A stretch of DNA of 64,000 nt from Enterococcus raffinosus (GTDB lineage: Bacteria > Bacillota > Bacilli > Lactobacillales > Enterococcaceae): positions 1 to 64,000 of the forward strand of contig NZ_JXLA01000021.1 of assembly GCF_001886185.1 (NCBI RefSeq), in the 5' to 3' direction. The notes beneath the pieces are model-generated. The model saw only the letters and a list, made by a program, of their open reading frames with translations, was not told the origin of the DNA and ran no database searches. Shown here piece after piece: positions 54,543 through 63,037 of the stretch. How positions within the stretch are numbered: the stretch's first letter is position 1; every line of letters starts with the position of its first letter. The translations under genes were made by a program, and so were the position numbers.

Positions 54543-55355
54543 TCAAGAGAGGTAGTCATTTAGTAGATAAGCGACGCCGGATTCGTCATTTGATTTTGTC
54601 AAAGTATCAGCGACTTTTTGAACTGCGGGTGCGGCATTTTCCATCGCGATGCTTTTACCGCTGAGTTTTAACATTTCCAGGTCATTTTCCTGATCGCCAA
54701 AAGCCAATACCTCTGATAAATCTACCCCTAAATACTTCGTCAAAAAGTTTAACGCGGCTCCTTTATTAACCCCCTCAGCCATGACTTCCAACCAATATTT
54801 ATCGGAATAAGAGCTGTTGATTTGCTTTTTTCCTAATTGTGAACGTAGTTTTACTAATTTGCTAGTATCCCCATCAGTAAAGGTCAGCTTAAAATAGCTG
54901 ATTTCTTCCTGTTCTATCTGTTCCAAAAGCTCGTCAACCTTTGATTCCTTCAAATTGAATTGAGCATAGTAAGGACTATTCACTTCATTCTTATCCTGTG
55001 CAAAGGAGATGTGGTCGTCTTGAGTCGCGCGACTTGCTACCACCGTCACCTCCGTTTTCATCGCAAGAGAAAGCGCTGTGTTGACCGTTTCTGGAAGAAT
55101 AGTATAGCTTTTTAATACGTCTTGAATTTCTCCCTTTTCAATGCGAGCAACGTATGCGCCGTTTGAGGCTAAGGTGTAGCCACTAAGTTCTAACTCAGCA
55201 AAAACTTCTTTCGCTGATTGAATAGATCGTCCTGTTGCTAGTACAACAGTTCCTCCTTGACGATCAAATTCTTTTAATGCCTTCGCGTTTTCCTCTGATA
55301 CGACACCCTCTTTGTTCAGCAGGGTGCCATCGAGATCTATTGCTGCTAATTTCAT
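54543..55355 (-). CDS. Cof-type HAD-IIB phosphatase
   Basis: A 270-aa haloacid dehalogenase-like phosphatase. Motif I is AIDLDGTLLN at the N-terminus, motif II ATGRS near residue 40, and motifs III/IV are NKGAALNFL and AFGDQENDLEMLKLSG near residues 195-230. Substrates of this family are sugar phosphates or flavin and pyridoxal phosphates; none can be chosen here. The ribosome site AGGA lies about ten bases before ATG 55355. Confidence 0.9.
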   Translation of the reverse strand: MKLAAIDLDGTLLNKEGVVSEENAKALKEFDRQGGTVVLATGRSIQSAKEVFAELELSGYTLASNGAYVARIEKGEIQDVLKSYTILPETVNTALSLAMKTEVTVVASRATQDDHISFAQDKNEVNSPYYAQFNLKESKVDELLEQIEQEEISYFKLTFTDGDTSKLVKLRSQLGKKQINSSYSDKYWLEVMAEGVNKGAALNFLTKYLGVDLSEVLAFGDQENDLEMLKLSGKSIAMENAAPAVQKVADTLTKSNDESGVAYLLNDYLS

Positions 55356-55654
55356 CTCTATCCGTCCTTTTTTTCATTAATCTAGTATAAGGGTAGTCCA
55401 ATTTTCAGAAAATGAACAATTAAACGCTCATGTGATTACAAGTTCAAACTATATGCAATAATTAAAAACTATTCTTTATAAAAAATTAATAATTATCGAA
55501 AAGATGCAGATGACAAGTCTTTTCATCGATTTTTTGAAGAAATGAGAGGGGTGTCAAAGCATTAATTTTGATTAATCCTTGGAAGGAGTCTAATCTGAAT
55601 TTTGTAAACAACTGTTATTAATTCGAATAAAAAAAGAGATAGGAGTGAAAGAAT
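55356..55654. other. Intergenic region between the HAD and GT8 genes
   Basis: About 300 AT-rich bases. It contains the small dyad ATTAAT-TTTG-ATTAAT near 55562-55577 and TTATTAATTCGAATAA near 55615-55630. No reading frame or clear promoter was found. Confidence 0.5.
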
Positions 55655-56509
55655 ATGTTCTCAAAAATTGAGGAAATCCCCGTAGTCACAGCAGCTGATG
55701 AAAATTACGCTCCTTATCTGAGTGTAATGATTTCAACATTGCTAGACAAAACTTCAAGAACTACACCGATTCGTTTCTTTATTATTGACGATGATCTTTC
55801 CATTTCAAGCAAGGAAAAGTTAATCGAAACCGCCCACAAACATTCAGAGACGGCTGTTATTCAATTTGTGAAAGTCGATGAGGAAGTTTATGAAAACTTT
55901 TTAGTAAGCGACCATATTACGACGACTGCTTACTTCAGAATTTCCATGCCTAAGATGCTGGCTGGTAAAAATTATCGAAAAATTCTGTATATTGATTCGG
56001 ATACATTGATTCTCGATGATATCCAGAAATTGTATCAACAAGAGTTAGATGGAAAAACGATCGGCGCTATTATCGATCCGGGTCAAACGAAAGCACTAGA
56101 ACGCTTAGGTGTAGACTCCCAAGATTATTACTTTAATTCAGGCGTAATGGTCATTGACGTAGAGCGCTGGAACCAACAGCACATTACCGAAAAAACCATT
56201 GAGTATCTAAAAAAACATGGCGATAAGATTATCTACCATGACCAAGACGCGTTAAATGCGGTGCTGTATGAACAATGGCATCCATTCCATCCGCGTTGGA
56301 ATATGCAATCGTCGCTTATTTTCGACAAGCATCCAGCACCAACAAAACACTACGATGATTTATATAAAGAAGGACGGGAAAATCCGGCCATCGTTCATTT
56401 TACAGGCCATGACAAGCCTTGGAATACGTTAACAGGACATCCTTATCAGGATTTGTACATGGAGCTATTAAATAAAAGTATATTGATGAAGACGGTGAGG
56501 GTAAAATGA
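55655..56509 (+). CDS. Family 8 glycosyltransferase (first of two)
   Basis: A 284-aa GT8 enzyme. The metal-binding DxD motif is in ILYIDSDTLILDD (near residue 110), and HDQDALNAVLYEQW and HFTGHDKPWN (near residues 200 and 250) are the other family signatures. GT8 enzymes move a hexose from UDP-sugar to a glycan, lipid or protein. GGAGTG precedes ATG 55655. The stop overlaps the start of a second GT8 gene. Confidence 0.9.
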   Translation: MFSKIEEIPVVTAADENYAPYLSVMISTLLDKTSRTTPIRFFIIDDDLSISSKEKLIETAHKHSETAVIQFVKVDEEVYENFLVSDHITTTAYFRISMPKMLAGKNYRKILYIDSDTLILDDIQKLYQQELDGKTIGAIIDPGQTKALERLGVDSQDYYFNSGVMVIDVERWNQQHITEKTIEYLKKHGDKIIYHDQDALNAVLYEQWHPFHPRWNMQSSLIFDKHPAPTKHYDDLYKEGRENPAIVHFTGHDKPWNTLTGHPYQDLYMELLNKSILMKTVRVK

Positions 56510-57396
56510 TGAAAAAAGAGAAGATTACGGTAGTATCAAGCTGCAACGACGCATTTGCTGAACACGTGTCTGCATTATTTGTTTCAGTCCTAGAAAATGC
56601 TGAGCAACCAACAGAAAATTTTGATTTTTACGTGATTGATGATGAGATCACGATTGCAAATAAACGCTTAATGCGAGAAACAATTAAAGGATACGATGCA
56701 TCCTTGCACTTTATGACGATCGATAAAAAGTATTTTGCAGATGCGGTTGAGAGTGATCGTATCCCGGAAACCGCGTATTATCGCATCGCGATTCCAGAAT
56801 TATTCCGAGACAAAGGTCTTGAAAGAATTCTCTATCTTGATTGTGACATGATCGCTCTGACGGATATTTCCGAACTGTGGGAGGTTGATCTATCCGGTTA
56901 TATCTTAGCTGCGGTAGAAGATGCTGGCTTCCACCATCGTCTAGAGAAAATGGCTGTCGCTTGTGACTCAACAAAATATTTCAATTCGGGCTTTATGCTG
57001 ATCAACATGGAAAAATGGCTTTCGGAAAACGTGACGAAACGCGTCCTGCGGTACATTCACGACAATCCTGAAAAATTGAAATTCCATGATCAAGACGCAT
57101 TGAATGCGATTCTCCACGATCAATGGCTACAACTGCATCCAAAATGGAATGCCCAAAGCTATATCATGAAGCGTGAAGTCGAACATCCAGATCCAGAGGG
57201 TGAAAAGGAATATTTCCAAACCCGACGCGACCCTAAGATCATCCATTATTCTGGACATATCAAACCTTGGAGTAAAGAGTGTACCTCTTCCTTGAAAAAG
57301 TATTATGAAGAATACGAAGAATTAACGGCATTTTCAGAGGACAATGAGGAAGAAAAGACTTCGACGAATACAGTCTCAACAAGAAAACTAGGATAA
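56506..57396 (+). CDS. Family 8 glycosyltransferase (second of two)
   Basis: A 296-aa paralogue of the preceding enzyme with ILYLDCDMIALTD, HDQDALNAILHDQW and HYSGHIKPWS in the same order. The start is ATG 56506 or the adjacent ATG 56509; GAGGG is four or seven bases upstream, so 56509 is slightly better. The end is acidic and Ser/Thr-rich. The overlap implies tight coupling, so the two probably act on the same glycan. Confidence 0.88.
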   Translation: MMKKEKITVVSSCNDAFAEHVSALFVSVLENAEQPTENFDFYVIDDEITIANKRLMRETIKGYDASLHFMTIDKKYFADAVESDRIPETAYYRIAIPELFRDKGLERILYLDCDMIALTDISELWEVDLSGYILAAVEDAGFHHRLEKMAVACDSTKYFNSGFMLINMEKWLSENVTKRVLRYIHDNPEKLKFHDQDALNAILHDQWLQLHPKWNAQSYIMKREVEHPDPEGEKEYFQTRRDPKIIHYSGHIKPWSKECTSSLKKYYEEYEELTAFSEDNEEEKTSTNTVSTRKLG

Positions 57397-57411
57397 AGAA
57401 GGAGCATATCT

Positions 57412-57594
57412 ATGAAGGCTATGATGAAGAGTAAGTGGGAACAGCCTAAGAGCCGTTTTTCTACTAAGAATAAAGCAACGAAAAAACAATCTACGCAAAA
57501 AAATAGCGCAGTCCGTTCATTGTTAATGAAGCTTCTGTCTGTTTTTATTATAGGTTTTATCACAAAGAAGCTTAACAATCGAAAAAATAAATAA
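57412..57594 (+). CDS. Small basic protein after the GT8 genes
   Basis: A 60-aa protein, strongly basic (many Lys/Arg) with a hydrophobic stretch RSLLMKLLSVFIIGFI at about residues 35-50. AAGGAG lies nine bases before ATG 57412, and only 15 bases separate it from the second GT8 gene. It could be a membrane-associated partner or a glycan acceptor; nothing in the sequence proves either. Confidence 0.65.
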   Translation: MKAMMKSKWEQPKSRFSTKNKATKKQSTQKNSAVRSLLMKLLSVFIIGFITKKLNNRKNK

Positions 57595-57648
57595 TTGATT
57601 GAGGCCTATCAGCGAAAGTCTGGTATGGCCCGATGAAATAGACAAGCA

Positions 57649-57690
57649 AAGCCTTAGAAGAAAAATAATCTTCTAAGGCTTCTTATTTTA
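57649..57690. terminator. Terminator after the GT8 operon
   Basis: AAGCCTTAGAAGA (57649-57661) and TCTTCTAAGGCTT (57669-57681) form a perfect 13-bp stem between converging genes, followed by a T-rich stretch. Confidence 0.9.
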
Positions 57691-57693
57691 CTT

Positions 57694-58164
57694 TTATGGA
57701 CGGCCTCGGCGATCACGAGGCTTGTGTTTGACTTGGTGTTCGAGCTCGTTGATTAATTTGGTCAAAATATGGTCGAATTGTTCCTTTTCCTCGTGACTTA
57801 AAACATCCAGTATAACGGGCTGGAAGTCATCGCTCTGTTGAGCGGCGATTTTTCCGCGAGCAGTCAAATGGATATTCATGACACGTCGATCTTCCTGCGA
57901 TTTTTCACGCGTGATGTAGTCTTTTTTTTCAAGTTTGCGAATCATTTCAGAGGCTGATTGTGGACGCATATCTAGCTGGCTAACAAGCGCCTTTTGCGAG
58001 ATCGTTCCATGTTCACGGATAATCGCCAAAATTTGGCTCTGACCCCGATTACGGTTTTCAAACTTGAAGGGACCACGAGCGTTTTCGCGGAAGAATTGCG
58101 TAAATAAGTCGTTCAAATCAAAGTATTTCTTGGTAACAGTTACATTTAATTCCTTTTCGTCCAT
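57694..58164 (-). CDS. MarR-family regulator
   Basis: A 156-aa protein with the winged helix centred on ISQKALVSQLDMRPQSASEMIRKLEKKDYITR (about residues 55-85) followed by the DRRV wing. MarR proteins respond to small aromatic or drug-like ligands and act as dimers. AGGAG lies before ATG 58164. The C-terminus is basic. It is divergent from the TetR operon. Confidence 0.88.
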   Translation of the reverse strand: MDEKELNVTVTKKYFDLNDLFTQFFRENARGPFKFENRNRGQSQILAIIREHGTISQKALVSQLDMRPQSASEMIRKLEKKDYITREKSQEDRRVMNIHLTARGKIAAQQSDDFQPVILDVLSHEEKEQFDHILTKLINELEHQVKHKPRDRRGRP

Positions 58165-58413
58165 GGATTCATAACTCCTATAAACAGAATAGTAGGGATT
58201 GCTTCATTCATCATTTTATCAGGTTACCGAAATAAATTAAAGACATCTGTTAGACTGAAGATTTTTAAGGTGGAAGATAGAATAGTCGCTATTCATAAGG
58301 AAAATCTAAATTTTTCAAAAATAGTTATTCTATTCTAGCGGTAAGTTAGCTGTCCAGTTTCGTAAAACTGAGTGAGATTACGGAGTCTTTCTTAAGATCA
58401 AGGCCAAGGTGTC

Positions 58414-58442
58414 TTGACAGTGTTACCGACATTCCATATAAT
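58414..58442 (+). promoter_or_regulatory. Consensus promoter of the tetR operon
   Basis: TTGACA (58414-58419) and TATAAT (58437-58442) with a 17-base spacer: both hexamers match the sigma-A consensus exactly. Confidence 0.88.
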
Positions 58443-58470
58443 ATAAATGAGTTTATATAAGTACATTTAT
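58443..58470. promoter_or_regulatory. Candidate TetR operator over the start site
   Basis: ATAAATG and CATTTAT flank a central TTATATAA; 22 of 28 bases are symmetric. It starts directly after the -10, where a repressor would block initiation, so self-repression by the downstream TetR is the simplest reading. Confidence 0.6.
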
Positions 58471-58490
58471 ATAATTTAGGAGAAAAGCGA

Positions 58491-59108
58491 ATGGCTCGAA
58501 AAGTGGAAATATCAAAAGAACTGATTTTACAAGAAGCGTTACAATTATTGATCCAAGAAGGATACACTTCCGTTAATATTAAAACTTTGGCTAACCAAAT
58601 TGGTTGCTCCACGCAACCAATCGTTTGGCATTTTAAAAATATGGCGGGTTTTCGACAAGCTCTTGCAGAATATGCGTTAAATTATGCGAATAAAAAAATG
58701 ACACCGACATCAGAAAATGGCTTTGAAGCGTTCACCGAGGTAGGCGCTGCTTATGTAGATCTAGCTTTTGATGAACCTGAATTATTCAAGTATCTCTATT
58801 TAAATGGTGGAAGTGAGTATTACATTGGAGAGGTGGATAGGCTTGCTGCGATGGTAGATAATCGAGAATTGGTAGAAAGTATTGCGAAAGTCTTTGATAT
58901 ACGCATGGCTGAGGCAGCGTCATATCTCACCAACTCTATTATCTATTCAACTGGAATTTTATCGATGGTTGTTTCTAACATCATGACATGTGATAAGGAT
59001 AAGGCCAAACAGATGATTGATTCGGCTGGCTATGCGTTTCTCTTGCAATATGGTGTGGAGATGTCAAGGGCGAAAAGCTTTGGCAACCGTCTCGTTCGGA
59101 AGGACTGA
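58491..59108 (+). CDS. TetR-family regulator
   Basis: A 205-aa repressor with an N-terminal helix-turn-helix (about residues 10-55, LQLLIQEGYTSVNIKTLANQIGCSTQPIVWHFKN) and an all-helical ligand domain. AGGAG precedes ATG 58491. It begins an operon with a membrane-anchored hydrolase gene six bases downstream, and lies behind a perfect promoter with an overlapping dyad, so it likely represses its own operon until a ligand binds. Confidence 0.9.
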   Translation: MARKVEISKELILQEALQLLIQEGYTSVNIKTLANQIGCSTQPIVWHFKNMAGFRQALAEYALNYANKKMTPTSENGFEAFTEVGAAYVDLAFDEPELFKYLYLNGGSEYYIGEVDRLAAMVDNRELVESIAKVFDIRMAEAASYLTNSIIYSTGILSMVVSNIMTCDKDKAKQMIDSAGYAFLLQYGVEMSRAKSFGNRLVRKD

Positions 59109-59114
59109 TTGTAA

Positions 59115-60230
59115 ATGAGAAATTGGATTTTACTTTCTATGATGGTTTTTGAGGCTTTTTTACTCATTTACTGTCTAGTGCGAAAAAGTAATCATGTTCC
59201 TGCGGGCTATCTCTGCGCTTTTTTATCATTGCTTCTATTAATAGTGACAGGCTGGCTATTATTATTTCCAAAAGTTGAACCACTTGTCGCAACTGGTGAT
59301 TATCAGGTTTTGCATAAAACTGATTATTATATTGATCATCAACGAGTAGAAACGTACAGTGAGGACGGTAGTTACCGTGAGCTTCCAGTTGCTTTTTGGT
59401 ATCCAAAAGAATATTCGAATGGGCAATCATGTCCGCTGGTGGTTTTCTCTCACGGAAGTTTTGGCATGAAGGAAAGTAATGAGACCCTTTTTCGTGAATT
59501 AGCTAGTCAGGGTTACATTGTCTGTTCCATTGACCATACGTATCAGTGCTTTTCAACTACACTATTCAATGGGAAAAAAGTTCGTTTAAGCAGTCAGTTT
59601 ATGAAAGAAGTGAGTATGGATAAACCTAATAAAAAACCAAAACAATCGTTAGTCAATTTTGAAAAGTGGATGAAGATTCGAACCGATGACCTAAATTTTG
59701 TCTTAGACACGCTTCTTGAAAAATCAGAAAAGAAAGAGGCAACAAATACGTTTTTAAATTTGATTGATTCTTCACAGATTTGTGTAATGGGGCATTCCTT
59801 AGGCGGTTCAGCAGCGTTAGGAATTGGCAGGCAGCGAAAGGACATTTCAGCGGTAATTTCTTTGGAGGCTCCTTTTTTGTGTGATATTCAAGGAGTCTCT
59901 GACGATAATGAATTTATCTTTGATCAATCGGAGTTTCCTGTTCCTGTATTGAACATCTATTCCGATGCGACATGGGAACATCTAAACGAATGGAAGCAAT
60001 ACGAAGAAAATGCACGGTTGCTGGAGAGAGAATCAAGTAAGGTTCAAAACATTCATTTTTCAGGAATTGGTCATTTTTCATTGACGGATCTATCGTTGAC
60101 ATCTCCGTTTTTAACAAGCGTCTTTGATGGAACAAAGCCCCAAAAAGGTGCAGAGATAACACTTAGAAAAATTAACGATGTTTGCCTCAAGTTTTTGGAT
60201 CAACAGTTGAAAAAGAAGGAGACCAATTAA
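59115..60230 (+). CDS. Membrane-anchored alpha/beta hydrolase (PAF-acetylhydrolase-like)
   Basis: A 371-aa protein with two N-terminal membrane segments (about residues 4-22 and 31-52) and an alpha/beta hydrolase domain. The oxyanion region is VFSHGSFG, the nucleophile serine is in GHSLGGSAA (near residue 222), and FSGIGHFSLTD holds the likely histidine. The pattern resembles platelet-activating factor acetylhydrolase/dienelactone hydrolase relatives. It is co-transcribed with the TetR gene. Whether the catalytic domain is outside depends on topology; two helices would put it back inside if the N-terminus is in. Confidence 0.82.
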   Translation: MRNWILLSMMVFEAFLLIYCLVRKSNHVPAGYLCAFLSLLLLIVTGWLLLFPKVEPLVATGDYQVLHKTDYYIDHQRVETYSEDGSYRELPVAFWYPKEYSNGQSCPLVVFSHGSFGMKESNETLFRELASQGYIVCSIDHTYQCFSTTLFNGKKVRLSSQFMKEVSMDKPNKKPKQSLVNFEKWMKIRTDDLNFVLDTLLEKSEKKEATNTFLNLIDSSQICVMGHSLGGSAALGIGRQRKDISAVISLEAPFLCDIQGVSDDNEFIFDQSEFPVPVLNIYSDATWEHLNEWKQYEENARLLERESSKVQNIHFSGIGHFSLTDLSLTSPFLTSVFDGTKPQKGAEITLRKINDVCLKFLDQQLKKKETN

Positions 60231-60260
60231 GTAGTGGACTTAATCAATCTCCTTCTTTTT
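60211..60260 (+). terminator. Terminator after the TetR-hydrolase operon
   Basis: AAAAAGAAGGAGA (60211-60223) pairs with TCTCCTTCTTTTT (60248-60260); inner bases ATTAAGT/ACTTAAT pair as well. The stem overlaps the end of the gene. Confidence 0.85.
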
Positions 60261-60302
60261 ATGTGTCTTAAAACTTCGTAGCTAGTTAGGAAGACACAGA
60301 GT

Positions 60303-60469
60303 AAAGGACTTTTTTGCAGGGTGGTTACGTTATAAAAAATTAGAAATGAAGTTATCGTCGTTATTTATTGGAAGCAAAACCCTCGATTAAATCCTATTCA
60401 TAGTCACAAGTCCTTTATGTTAATTTCAAATAAAACTTTTGGAATTGCAAAATCCGTAAAAAAGGACTT
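60303..60469. repeat. Three AAAGGACTT boxes upstream of an unknown operon
   Basis: AAAGGACTT occurs at 60303-60311 and 60461-60469, and inverted at 60408-60416. The centres are 105 and 53 bases apart, close to ten and five helical turns. The 298-base region before 60530 holds no gene. Confidence 0.5.
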
Positions 60470-60529
60470 ATTTTAGTTGTGTAGAGCTCTCAGGTGAAAC
60501 TAATTATCAAAAAGAAAAAGGAGGAGACC

Positions 60530-60913
60530 ATGAAAGATTATGGCTTAACTCGGCAACAACTGTTCCAGTTAACAAGAGGAACATTGGAAAAACGGATAAA
60601 TCATTATTTCAAAGAAACTCATGATAGCAATGGAACGATTCAATTCTTAGTTGCGTTACAGGTAAGGGATGAATTGTGTGAAGGAGATTTTTCGCTGCTG
60701 CTGAAGGATCTCGTGCAATACATTTTTTTGCATATGCGTTCAACGGCTTTGATGCGGCGTTTCTATGGGTATTTTGCCGAATACTTCGATAAAAAGGAAT
60801 GGCGTCTGTTATCTGTAAAATTATTTCCTGCGAAAACATTTGTTTCTGACAAAATAAAAGCGCTTTATTCGCAATTGATTAAGGAACCATTCGCGAGAGT
60901 AGCGGAATCATGA
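60530..60913 (+). CDS. Hypothetical protein, first gene of an unknown operon
   Basis: A 127-aa soluble, helical and basic protein without a family I recognise (LTRQQLFQLTRGTLEKRINHYF near the start; QYIFLHMRSTALMRRFYGYF in the middle). No signal peptide, membrane segment or cysteine cluster. ATG 60530 follows AAGGAGGAG; the longer frame from 60494 lacks a ribosome site. It is 48 bases from the next gene and probably co-transcribed with it. Function unknown. Confidence 0.62.
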   Translation: MKDYGLTRQQLFQLTRGTLEKRINHYFKETHDSNGTIQFLVALQVRDELCEGDFSLLLKDLVQYIFLHMRSTALMRRFYGYFAEYFDKKEWRLLSVKLFPAKTFVSDKIKALYSQLIKEPFARVAES

Positions 60914-60961
60914 CGAGATAAAAAAGTGAAATACACGAAAAAATCAGAAAGGAAGAAAGCG

Positions 60962-61570
60962 ATGTTCACATTAGATGCAGAATTTGAAAATAGTGATGGC
61001 AGATCCCAGCATTTGCGTATAAAACACTTTGATCCTACCAAGACAGGTGAGGAGATCAAAGCCTCTTTAACAAAATTAACCAAGCTGAACCTATTTGAAA
61101 AAAATGGCGTCGGCTTATTTAAGAAGGTTAAACATGCGACCTTGATTGAAACCATCGAGACAGAACTGTTTAATAAAACCCTCGATGAAGGATCAGAGAC
61201 GGCACAACTGGAGAAAGAAGGGACACAATTAACAGATATAGCGGAAGAAAGCCCACAGACGGTGGATTTTGTTGTTCGAGAAGAAAGACCTGAGCCGGGG
61301 CTGCTGATCCAGCAAATCGAATTGCCGAAAGAAATAGACCCAAGAGAAATGACACAGGAGCAAGCACTGTCTTTGATTTCAGCGTGTATGCCGGACGCGT
61401 ATACGTTGGAAAACATTCAGATAGAGGATAAGGAGAAACCAGCGCGGATAATCTTGACAGAAAAGCTGAAAGAAAAAGAGGTTTTAGCTCCTCACATCCA
61501 GCAGACACCGCCTGCTGTCCCTTCGAGAAAGCGAAAGCGACTACTTGAGCGCATCCGAAAACGAGAATAG
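60962..61570 (+). CDS. DUF2922-like N-terminus with long acidic/basic C-terminal part
   Basis: A 202-aa protein. Residues about 1-65 (TLDAEFENSDGRSQHLRIKHFD, then a phrase around FKKVKHATLIETIETELF) resemble the small DUF2922 proteins, which are normally about 70 aa. The remaining part is Glu/Gln/Lys-rich, with VDFVVREERPEPG and a very basic end (KRKRLLERIRKRE). ATG 60962 follows AAAGGA. A fusion or extension of a usually tiny protein is unusual. Function unknown. Confidence 0.6.
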   Translation: MFTLDAEFENSDGRSQHLRIKHFDPTKTGEEIKASLTKLTKLNLFEKNGVGLFKKVKHATLIETIETELFNKTLDEGSETAQLEKEGTQLTDIAEESPQTVDFVVREERPEPGLLIQQIELPKEIDPREMTQEQALSLISACMPDAYTLENIQIEDKEKPARIILTEKLKEKEVLAPHIQQTPPAVPSRKRKRLLERIRKRE

Positions 61571-61713
61571 TGTGCAATTCTGAATTCTTATCGAAAGTCC
61601 AACGTTGGGATAGGGTTTAAGAATAATATATATAAAATTGGAGCTTGTTTTTTGCCCGCTGTATCGGTGGGCTATTTGTGTTGGGATATGGCCGACTAGG
61701 AAAACGACACGTT

Positions 61714-61764
61714 AAAAGCGTTAATCCCTCTTTTTGAGTAAAAGGGGTATTAACGCTTTTTTTT
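61714..61764. terminator. Terminator between the unknown operon and the GntR gene
   Basis: AAAAGCGTTAATCCC (61714-61728) pairs with GGTATTAACGCTTTT (61746-61760) apart from one mismatch, followed by a T tract; it serves converging genes. Confidence 0.85.
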
Positions 61765-61773
61765 CGATAATTA

Positions 61774-62502
61774 TTAGTGATGACTTTGGTATCGAACCAA
61801 AGAAGTCCTAAAGAAGCTTTCAGCGATATAGTATTTGTTTTGTGCTAAGACCTTTCCATTTTTTGCGTAAAGATTTTCGGTCATCAGTACTAGGGTTTCG
61901 TCCTCGGCGAATTCCCGTCTGAAGCTGTCTGGTTTTCTTGATGAAATGGTGATGGTCAATTTGGAGTTCGCCACTTCATGGTAAATATCTGTCTCCAAAA
62001 ATTGAATGATCTGTTCGCTATTGTCTAAATCTAAACCGAATGCCTCGATTGTTTCAGGTAATAAAATGGAAAAGATATTTGCTACGTTCAACTTATCCAT
62101 TTTGTACCAAACATTCAATGTGAAGTAAGAGATGTCTTTGACTTCGAACAGTTTATCTGTGAACACACTGCTGGGGTTTTTAAAATAGTAAGCGTCTTTT
62201 TTAGTGATCTGCTCAATTGGGATCGTCAAACTATCCAAGATTGGACAACCTAGCGCACGAATTCCTTGATCATTTTTTTGTGTTTCTGAAAGATTAACAA
62301 AATGTCCTTGTCCGTGAATACTCGTTATGACCCCATCTTCTTTGAGTAGAGACAAGGCTGTACGAAGAGTAACCCGACTCACATTAAAATCAGTAGTCAA
62401 TTGTTCTTCAGAAGGTAATTTTGAGCCGGGCGCAAACTGAGCGCGTTTAATCATTAATAAGATTTGATTATAGACTTGAACATATTTTGGCGTACGATGC
62501 AT
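61774..62502 (-). CDS. GntR/HutC-family regulator with UTRA domain
   Basis: A 242-aa regulator. The winged helix is at about residues 5-70 (YVQVYNQILLMIKRAQFAPGSKLPSEEQLTTDFNVSRVTLRTALSLL) and the UTRA ligand domain follows. I chose ATG 62502 because a TGATACAAT extended -10 lies at 62545-62537 on the minus strand and would overlap any start at 62547; AAGGA lies 12 bases before the chosen ATG. It is the last gene of the DcuC-GNAT-GntR minus-strand set, or has its own promoter as above. Confidence 0.85.
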   Translation of the reverse strand: MHRTPKYVQVYNQILLMIKRAQFAPGSKLPSEEQLTTDFNVSRVTLRTALSLLKEDGVITSIHGQGHFVNLSETQKNDQGIRALGCPILDSLTIPIEQITKKDAYYFKNPSSVFTDKLFEVKDISYFTLNVWYKMDKLNVANIFSILLPETIEAFGLDLDNSEQIIQFLETDIYHEVANSKLTITISSRKPDSFRREFAEDETLVLMTENLYAKNGKVLAQNKYYIAESFFRTSLVRYQSHH

Positions 62503-62561
62503 CTTCTTCACCATTCCTTGCATATAAATATAGTTGCATTGTATCACAAACCGTATTTACT

Positions 62562-63032
62562 TCATCTCATTGGATAAATAAATTCGATAAAGTTACCGAA
62601 TTTTTCTCGACCAGGTATGAGATACTTTCGAGAAGGGACAAATTTTAAGCTTGTTAAAAGTTTTTGCATGGGAAGGTTAGAGTGGTTCGTACTAAGTCTT
62701 ACTTCCATTATTTCCTTTTTGTTTTTTTCTTTTTGAAGGATATCGGTCAGAATGAAATGGGCGATTCCACTTCTTTGGTGTTGCGAATGGACTACCAATC
62801 GTTGAATCAGCGCAATAGATTCTTTTTCTGCTAGAGTGACACAGGCTTCATATTGTTCACCGTAAAGCCAGAGTTTCTTTTGCTCGATGTCCTGCAAGAT
62901 CAGCTGTTTATTGGGATAATTTTCATCCCATTGGGTGATTCCAGTAATCTGCATCTGCCTTTTTCCATCATTGATCAGAGACACGACCCTTGAATAATCA
63001 CTAAAATCAGCGATACGTTTAGAATAATGCAT
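62562..63032 (-). CDS. GNAT-family N-acetyltransferase
   Basis: A 156-aa acetyl-CoA-dependent acetyltransferase. The acetyl-CoA motif region reads ALIQRLVVHSQHQRSGIAHFIL (Q/RxxGxG/A type, here QRSGIA) near residue 85, and the C-terminal strand LKFVPSRKYLIPGREKFG closes the fold. Substrate unknown. It begins five bases after the DcuC-like gene ends, so the two are one transcription unit. Confidence 0.85.
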   Translation of the reverse strand: MHYSKRIADFSDYSRVVSLINDGKRQMQITGITQWDENYPNKQLILQDIEQKKLWLYGEQYEACVTLAEKESIALIQRLVVHSQHQRSGIAHFILTDILQKEKNKKEIMEVRLSTNHSNLPMQKLLTSLKFVPSRKYLIPGREKFGNFIEFIYPMR

Positions 63033-63037
63033 TTCGT

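Larger units (their letters stand above)
58165..58490. other. MarR-TetR divergent control region
   Basis: The 326-base space holds two related dyads, GAATAG-TCG-CTATTC (58280-58294) and AATAGTTATTCTATT (58320-58334), near where the marR promoter should lie, then the tetR promoter and its operator. No gene is seen in it. Confidence 0.5.

Noticed and set aside
61650-61675. GCCCGC...GGTGGGC hairpin as a terminator for 60962-61570
   Set aside because: Few Ts follow, and a much better terminator lies at 61714-61764.
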